Below the pieces are notes generated by a model. The model was not told where the DNA came from and searched no databases. It worked only from the letters and a program-made list of their open reading frames with translations. Made by a program: the position numbers and the translations under genes. A stretch of 17,024 nucleotides of DNA. Source: Nanobdellota archaeon. Lineage in GTDB: Archaea; Nanobdellota; Nanobdellia; Parvarchaeales; Parvarchaeaceae. The stretch lies in assembly GCA_021818665.1 (NCBI GenBank), contig JAKATQ010000019.1, positions 1-17,024 of the forward strand, written 5' to 3'. This document shows, one piece after another, positions 12,559-17,024 of the stretch (its first letter is position 1; each line of letters starts with the position of its first letter).

Positions 12559-13866
12559 TCAAAGCGATTTTTCTATTCGCGATACAGCTTCGTCTACGTC
12601 CGTCTTAGTTATTATCAGAGGGGGCCTGAAACGTATTCCTCTTTCGCCGGTCTTAAGACTGAGCAATCCGTTTTTGTACAAAGCGTCATTTACTGTATCG
12701 CGCATTTTTGTATCAGGCAGATCAAAAGCAACCATAAGACCGCGCCCACGTGCATTGGAAATCTTGCCCACGTGGCGCTCCTGAAGTTCACGGAGTCTTG
12801 CTAGAAAATACTCTCCAATTACAGCCGCGTTTTCTACTAGTTTCTCTTCCTCCATTATAGTTAAATAACGCGTAGCACGCACCATGTCCGTAAGATTGCC
12901 GCCCCATGTTGAATTTATTCTGCTAGGTACATGAAAAACATTCTCCTTTATCTCGTCAATCTTCGGACCTACCATGATGCCACACACTTGCATCTTTTTC
13001 CCAAAAACTATTATATCCGGTTTTAAGCCGAAGTGCTGATGGGCCCACCACTTTCCGGTAGTCCCTAAGCCGGTCTGTACTTCATCCATTATGAACATAA
13101 TGTCGTTGTCGTTGCAAATCCGTTGTATTTCATTTAGATATTCACTCCTAAAATGGTTGTCTCCGCCTTCTGCTTGTATCGGCTCTATTATAAGCGCTGC
13201 TATGTCATCCTTATAAGTCTTCAGGGCAGTTTTTATCTCTCTTATACTTTTTTGTTCCAGTGCTTCCACAGCCTTTAGGTTTTTTCCTTCTAGAGGGAAG
13301 GTTATCTTTGGGTTAGTCACACGGGGCCATTTGAACTTCGGGAAATATTTTATCTTGTTCGGATCGAACGTATTAGTCAGCGAAAGCGTGTATCCAGAAC
13401 GACCATGAAAAGCTTCTTTGAAGTGTATTATCTTCGTACCTAGCTCCTTTTTGTGCCCTCCGTCAAGATTTTTCCGTATCTTCCAATCAAATGCAGTTTT
13501 TAGGGCGTTTTCTACGGCCAAGGCTCCTCCGTCTATAAAAAAGAAATACTTCATATATGAAGGAGTAGCGACTCGGGAGAGCGTAGCTACAAATTCTGCC
13601 AATTCTGGTGTATAAACGTCACTATTTGTCGGCTTGTTTATGGCAGTCGTTTCCAGTTCATAAAGGAAGTCTTGTTCGAACATCTTTGGATGGTTCATTC
13701 CTAAGGGAGAAGTCGCAAAAAATCCAAAGAAGTCCAGGAATTCGCGATCATAGCGAGAATCATATATCCTAACGCCTTTGCTCTTCCTTAAGTCAAGTGT
13801 TAAGTCGAATACTGGTGAGGGCATGCGCTGTGATATTATGCGATGGACGTCTTTTGGATTTATCAT
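12559..13866 (-). CDS. lat: L-lysine 6-aminotransferase (class III, PLP)
   Basis: PLP enzyme transferring the epsilon-amino group of lysine to 2-oxoglutarate, giving 2-aminoadipate 6-semialdehyde, which cyclises to piperideine-6-carboxylate. The match to the Lat family is close throughout: LDFFGFFATSPLGMNHPKM (44-62), NKPTNSDVYTPELAEF (77-92), FFFIDGGALAVENALKTAF (108-126), HFKEAFHGRSGYTLSLTNT (148-166), IIEPIQAEGGDNHFR (226-240), cofactor Asp261 in MDEVQTG, the Schiff-base Lys290 or 291 in FGKKMQVCGIM, and SRINSTWGGNL (315-325). Length 435 is typical. A TATA box about 26 nt upstream makes it leaderless. Lat is best known from actinobacteria and other bacteria, so horizontal acquisition is likely. 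No lysine-degradation partner (semialdehyde dehydrogenase) is nearby; downstream on the same strand is a helicase-nuclease, an odd operon mate. Confidence 0.92.
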   Translation of the reverse strand: MINPKDVHRIISQRMPSPVFDLTLDLRKSKGVRIYDSRYDREFLDFFGFFATSPLGMNHPKMFEQDFLYELETTAINKPTNSDVYTPELAEFVATLSRVATPSYMKYFFFIDGGALAVENALKTAFDWKIRKNLDGGHKKELGTKIIHFKEAFHGRSGYTLSLTNTFDPNKIKYFPKFKWPRVTNPKITFPLEGKNLKAVEALEQKSIREIKTALKTYKDDIAALIIEPIQAEGGDNHFRSEYLNEIQRICNDNDIMFIMDEVQTGLGTTGKWWAHQHFGLKPDIIVFGKKMQVCGIMVGPKIDEIKENVFHVPSRINSTWGGNLTDMVRATRYLTIMEEEKLVENAAVIGEYFLARLRELQERHVGKISNARGRGLMVAFDLPDTKMRDTVNDALYKNGLLSLKTGERGIRFRPPLIITKTDVDEAVSRIEKSL

Positions 13867-13888
13867 ATGCTTATTATATATCGTGTTG

Positions 13889-13896
13889 ATTATAAA
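13889..13896 (-). promoter_or_regulatory. TATA box of lat
   Basis: On the minus strand TTTATAAT is centred about 26 nt before the ATG at 13866, predicting a leaderless transcript. Confidence 0.55.
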
Positions 13897-13950
13897 GTTT
13901 ATCCCAGCACCGGCTTCTCGTCAAGAAACACTGCAACTACATAAGCTAGG

Positions 13951-13957
13951 TTTATAT
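13951..13957 (+). promoter_or_regulatory. TATA box of the GH15 gene
   Basis: TTTATAT is centred about 33 nt before the ATG at 13987, predicting a leader of only a few nucleotides. Unlike the two other divergent pairs in the window, lat and GH15 have separate TATA boxes about 60 nt apart; nothing else is evident in this 120-nt gap. Confidence 0.5.
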
Positions 13958-13986
13958 TTGTCCGACGCCCCTATATTATAGGATAT

Positions 13987-15417
13987 ATGGCTGTACAAGC
14001 CGTCGTCGCACCAGAAACTGCTTTATTAAAGCAAAGACGGAGTGCTACTCTGGATGCACTTCTTTTTGAAAATGGTAGGGCGGATAAGATACGGGCTGTT
14101 CTAGAAGAACAGCACGCGCACATAATAGACGCCCCTGGTGGTGTAGCAAATATACTTGCGTCTAGGAATTATCCGTGGTATAAGCACACGTGGTTTAGAG
14201 ACTCCTGCAAGGGGGCGCTGCATCTAATAGAGTTCGCTGCCTTCGTCGAAAAATGGGGCCTGGAGGATAGCTTCAAAAATGGCATGATGTATATACATAA
14301 TGACCTACCAAAAATAATACGCACGATGTGGCGGGCCCTTGATTTTTTTTACGGTAAAGATAAATCAGCGGAGGCGGTAGACATAACCAAAATCGAGTCG
14401 AGACGCGGCCGAAACCATGTTCTTACCAGATTCGATGTAACAAGTTCGAATGGGAGCATATCTCTCGCTGATCCGGATATTGATCAGCCTAGCGAACTGC
14501 GTAGCTGGATAATGCAATATGATGCGACTCCTTTAGTCATGTTGGCGACAAAAAACTATCTAGAACACTATGGTTCGGAAAAGATAAACGATGTAATACC
14601 TTTGATTAAAAAACTGCTGCCAAACTTGGCATCATACATGCAAAATTTCCATACTACGCCGTGTGCAGATGCATGGGAGCAATACTATTTTTATGGGACT
14701 GAAAATGTAGCAGATAGTAAAAAAACGATCGGTAAAACGATAGATTCGTACTCGGTGGCTGCGGCGTATCATGGTGTAAAATCAGCCAGACGCATATCAA
14801 CACTTTTAGACGTAGAAATGCCACCGAACATCAACGAATCGGAGATAGAGCAATTTTTGGCCACCTACTTTGTTATGCCACCGGAGAACGGTAAGAAAAC
14901 AATCTTGAACAAATCAAAGATAGAGTATGGAGATACGATAGGAAGCATCGATTCGGCTGCCATAGAAGTTATGCGACTTTTTAGCCCTAGCACGGCCATA
15001 GACTCGGAAGTCGCAGAAAATACATTAAAATGCATCGAGGAAGAGCTGTTGGGAAAGAACGTCTTACCTATACGATATCGTTTCTTTGGCAGGTACAGCC
15101 ACATAAAAGACACTTATTTCTATGGCGGCAGATGGTTTCCAAACGGCCTAGAACTTGCCATGTTGTATACGCAACGAAGTGAGTTCTCAAAAGCAAAAAC
15201 CATAATTGAATACGTAGAACACAGGATAAATTCCAACGGTTCTATCCCAGAGCAGGAAATTATAGACCCGTCTAGCCCTGATGACGATCCTCAAAGATAC
15301 TTAGAAAAAAATGGTGGCATTCCAATAACTTGTCTTTGGTGGTCTGAAACAGCTTATCTTGGTGCAATAGGTTCCTACTTAGATAAAACGACGTCTTCGA
15401 CTATACAATACAAATGA
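13987..15417 (+). CDS. Glycoside hydrolase family 15 (glucoamylase/trehalase-like)
   Basis: An inverting glucosidase of the (alpha/alpha)6-barrel GH15 family. Landmarks: YPWYKHTWFRDS (62-73), the first sugar-binding loop; SWIMQYDATPLV (173-184), equivalent to the family's W...Q.D segment; the general acid Glu231 in ADAWEQYYFYGT; DTYFYGGRWFPNGLELAMLY (375-394); and the general base Glu422 in GSIPEQ. Both catalytic glutamates are present. At 476 residues it lacks the N-terminal beta-sandwich domain of many prokaryotic GH15 enzymes (usually 600 or more residues), and no signal peptide is seen, so it probably acts in the cytoplasm on glycogen-like glucan, a maltooligosaccharide or trehalose; the linkage is undetermined. 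It is divergent from lat and ends 2 nt from the stop of the aminopeptidase gene. Confidence 0.82.
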   Translation: MAVQAVVAPETALLKQRRSATLDALLFENGRADKIRAVLEEQHAHIIDAPGGVANILASRNYPWYKHTWFRDSCKGALHLIEFAAFVEKWGLEDSFKNGMMYIHNDLPKIIRTMWRALDFFYGKDKSAEAVDITKIESRRGRNHVLTRFDVTSSNGSISLADPDIDQPSELRSWIMQYDATPLVMLATKNYLEHYGSEKINDVIPLIKKLLPNLASYMQNFHTTPCADAWEQYYFYGTENVADSKKTIGKTIDSYSVAAAYHGVKSARRISTLLDVEMPPNINESEIEQFLATYFVMPPENGKKTILNKSKIEYGDTIGSIDSAAIEVMRLFSPSTAIDSEVAENTLKCIEEELLGKNVLPIRYRFFGRYSHIKDTYFYGGRWFPNGLELAMLYTQRSEFSKAKTIIEYVEHRINSNGSIPEQEIIDPSSPDDDPQRYLEKNGGIPITCLWWSETAYLGAIGSYLDKTTSSTIQYK

Positions 15418-15419
15418 GC

Positions 15420-17024
15420 TCACGCATTTTTTTGGAGATAGCGCATGTTAAGCTCGATTTTTTCTATAGTCTGCCCGAGATAGTTTTTTAGGTCGTCTCT
15501 ATAGTTTTCTTTTTTAGAGAAGAATTCTTTTATTTCATTAAATACCACAGGATCGTTTATAACACTAAGAGATTGCACATATCTATCAGCTATACCGGTT
15601 ATCGGTGCATACGTGCGCAGGATGTCTTTCCAGTTTTCTTTTACCCAGTTCCAGACGATTTCCTTTGTTAGAGGATTGTAAAAAGCTGCAGCATCCTCGA
15701 TAATGAAAGAATCTTGTTTTCTTACATGATAAGATTTCGAGAAGTTGAAGGCGCGTCTGAGCAGTTTTTTATCTCGGAACATTGCAAGTGCCACAAGCAG
15801 TTCTTCACGCTCGTTAGAGCTTGTAGCTGCTTTGTATCTTCTTATTAGCATATCGAAGGTGTCTTCATTTCCGTTTATAGCTGATATGGAGTACACGCTT
15901 TGCAGCAGGTCAGGATCGACATTCCCTCCGTTAAGCGCGATATACAGGTTTTCTTTTGCTATATTTAACGCACGCGAGTCGCCTATGGAACCCAAGAAAA
16001 TAAGCATCTCCTCCCTTATCAGAGGGTTCACTAACGCCTCACCCGCGTTTTTGTACCAGCCGAGCCGATTAAGTACAGCTCTTGCTATGTCTGCTCCTGC
16101 CCGTTTTATGCTATCTGATAGCGGCATGCGGTAGTTAAGATTACATAGTTTTATGATATGTCTTATAAGATTCAGGCAGACCGGATAACTGGGGTCTTTG
16201 AGATATACCTTGACAAAATCGATGTAATCTTTGGTTTTAAACTTGCCGGTAAGCGTCATCGCGAAAAGGTCATTTTCGACGCCCCAAACATCTGCCTCAG
16301 AAAGTTTATTTTCAGAAGCCAGTTTGCCCAGACGGTCTAGCAAAGTGTCATCGTATTCGACTCTGTAGAAGCCATGCTGGCCATGGTTAAGTTTTATCCA
16401 GTCTCCCATTATTTTAAGTTCGTAAGCGTGATTTTTCATCAAAAACGCACCGTCGCCGCTCGCAGTCTCGTACTGGACAGGTATCGGCCATATTCCGTCC
16501 TCATTACCAGAGAACATAAAACGTGTTTGGAAGAGTTCAAGATGTTCCTCGGCCCTTTTTACAGTTATTATCGGGTGGCCAGGCCTGTCAATCCACTCCT
16601 CCATTACATGACTTATCTTAAGACCTTTATTCTTCGCTGCTAGGTCTATTGCATTCCAGAGGTCGTGTTTGGAAGCATTAGAATATCTATATTTAGTAAG
16701 ATAGATATTAAGGCCCTTTCTGAACACGTCTTTGCCAACGCAGTTGTCTAGCATGCACAACACGCTCCCGCCCTTCCTGTAACTTATCCTATCGAAAAGT
16801 CCAGCCACTTCATCTACGGTTTTCACCTTTACGCTTATCGGATGGGTGTCGCGTAGGCCGTCGACGGAGAACGCAGTCTCGAATGCGTAGCTAAGATAAT
16901 TCAAATCAACGCGCCATTCCGGCATCACCGTCTCCATCGCCTTAAACGACATATATGTCGCGAAACTTTCGTTAAGCCAGAGGTCGTTCCACCATTCCAT
17001 GGTTACGAGGTCTCCAAACCATTG
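15420..17024 (-). CDS. M1-family zinc aminopeptidase, C-terminal part (N-terminus beyond window edge)
   Basis: Partial gene: the frame is open to the right edge, giving 534 visible residues that begin QWFGDLVTMEWWNDLWLNES. That places the edge inside the HExxH(Q)WF zinc motif of gluzincin aminopeptidases. Visible are the third zinc ligand Glu19 in LNESFA and the catalytic Tyr82 in RISYRKGG; the GAMEN and HExxH elements should lie outside. The second half is the alpha-helical ERAP1-type C-terminal domain (HGQHGFYRVEYDD, then helical repeats). Such enzymes (tricorn-interacting factors F2/F3, archaeal PepN-like) trim peptides released by the proteasome or other proteases in the cytoplasm. The first in-frame ATG in the window (17000) is not the real start. 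It converges with the GH15 gene with 2 nt between stops. Confidence 0.93.
   Translation of the reverse strand, partial: QWFGDLVTMEWWNDLWLNESFATYMSFKAMETVMPEWRVDLNYLSYAFETAFSVDGLRDTHPISVKVKTVDEVAGLFDRISYRKGGSVLCMLDNCVGKDVFRKGLNIYLTKYRYSNASKHDLWNAIDLAAKNKGLKISHVMEEWIDRPGHPIITVKRAEEHLELFQTRFMFSGNEDGIWPIPVQYETASGDGAFLMKNHAYELKIMGDWIKLNHGQHGFYRVEYDDTLLDRLGKLASENKLSEADVWGVENDLFAMTLTGKFKTKDYIDFVKVYLKDPSYPVCLNLIRHIIKLCNLNYRMPLSDSIKRAGADIARAVLNRLGWYKNAGEALVNPLIREEMLIFLGSIGDSRALNIAKENLYIALNGGNVDPDLLQSVYSISAINGNEDTFDMLIRRYKAATSSNEREELLVALAMFRDKKLLRRAFNFSKSYHVRKQDSFIIEDAAAFYNPLTKEIVWNWVKENWKDILRTYAPITGIADRYVQSLSVINDPVVFNEIKEFFSKKENYRDDLKNYLGQTIEKIELNMRYLQKNA
15427..15433 (+). terminator. Oligo-T terminator candidate after the GH15 gene
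   Basis: A run of seven T starts 10 nt after the GH15 stop codon, as in archaeal intrinsic terminators. It overlaps the last codons of the convergent aminopeptidase gene. Confidence 0.4.

Noticed and set aside
13778..13981. A 67-codon plus-strand frame spanning the lat/GH15 gap
   Set aside because: Overlaps the lat start and both promoters, with no recognisable sequence.
1..17024. CRISPR arrays, tRNA or rRNA genes, transposons or integration sites
   Set aside because: No regularly spaced repeats, cloverleaf-like segments, transposase motifs or flanking inverted repeats were seen; gaps between genes are all 120 nt or shorter.

Overview
The window is a gene-dense piece of an archaeal chromosome. 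Archaeal or archaeal/eukaryotic markers make this firm: ribosomal protein S6e, translation factor aIF2 gamma, Alba, a diphthamide-synthase (Dph2) fragment, a SecE/Sec61-gamma protein, and TATA boxes centred about 25-29 nt before start codons, which implies mostly leaderless mRNAs. Very short gaps, overlapping genes, AUA-rich isoleucine codons, a split Dph2 and reduced or divergent housekeeping proteins would suit a small-genome DPANN-type archaeon (ARMAN/Micrarchaeota-like). That lineage guess is inference. No rRNA, tRNA, CRISPR array or insertion sequence was seen, and no stretch longer than 300 bases lacks a gene.

Layout. 5-529 (minus) is a Dph2 reduced to its middle domain. It diverges from 585-2518 (plus), a translation operon of rps6e, eif2g and a PIN-domain RNase joined by 8-nt overlaps. 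2607-3544 holds alba and a long FKBP-type prolyl isomerase (4-nt overlap). 3614-5257 holds ftsZ and secE, followed by a ParB/Srx-fold protein resembling archaeal free-serine kinase at 5283-5693. 5804-7135 is a small unit of a ribbon-helix-helix protein and two little membrane proteins. 7211-8134 holds a phosphoribosyltransferase and a Nudix hydrolase.

8140-12499 reads as a DNA-repair neighbourhood: endonuclease III (minus), a divergent SprT-like zinc metallopeptidase (plus), and a UvrD/RecB-type helicase-nuclease (minus) that overlaps the peptidase gene tail to tail. Upstream of the helicase on the same strand is a clear L-lysine 6-aminotransferase (12559-13866). Divergent from it is a family-15 glycoside hydrolase (13987-15417), which meets an M1 aminopeptidase (15420 to the right edge, minus, N-terminus outside the window) with only 2 nt between stop codons.

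No single obviously new multi-gene system stands out. The points most worth a second look are the one-domain Dph2, the altered GTP-binding motifs of aIF2 gamma, the clustering of repair enzymes around the SprT-like protein and a helicase-nuclease without a recognisable Q motif, the bacterial-type lysine aminotransferase, the serine-kinase-like protein where nusG would be expected, and TATA elements apparently shared by divergent leaderless genes.
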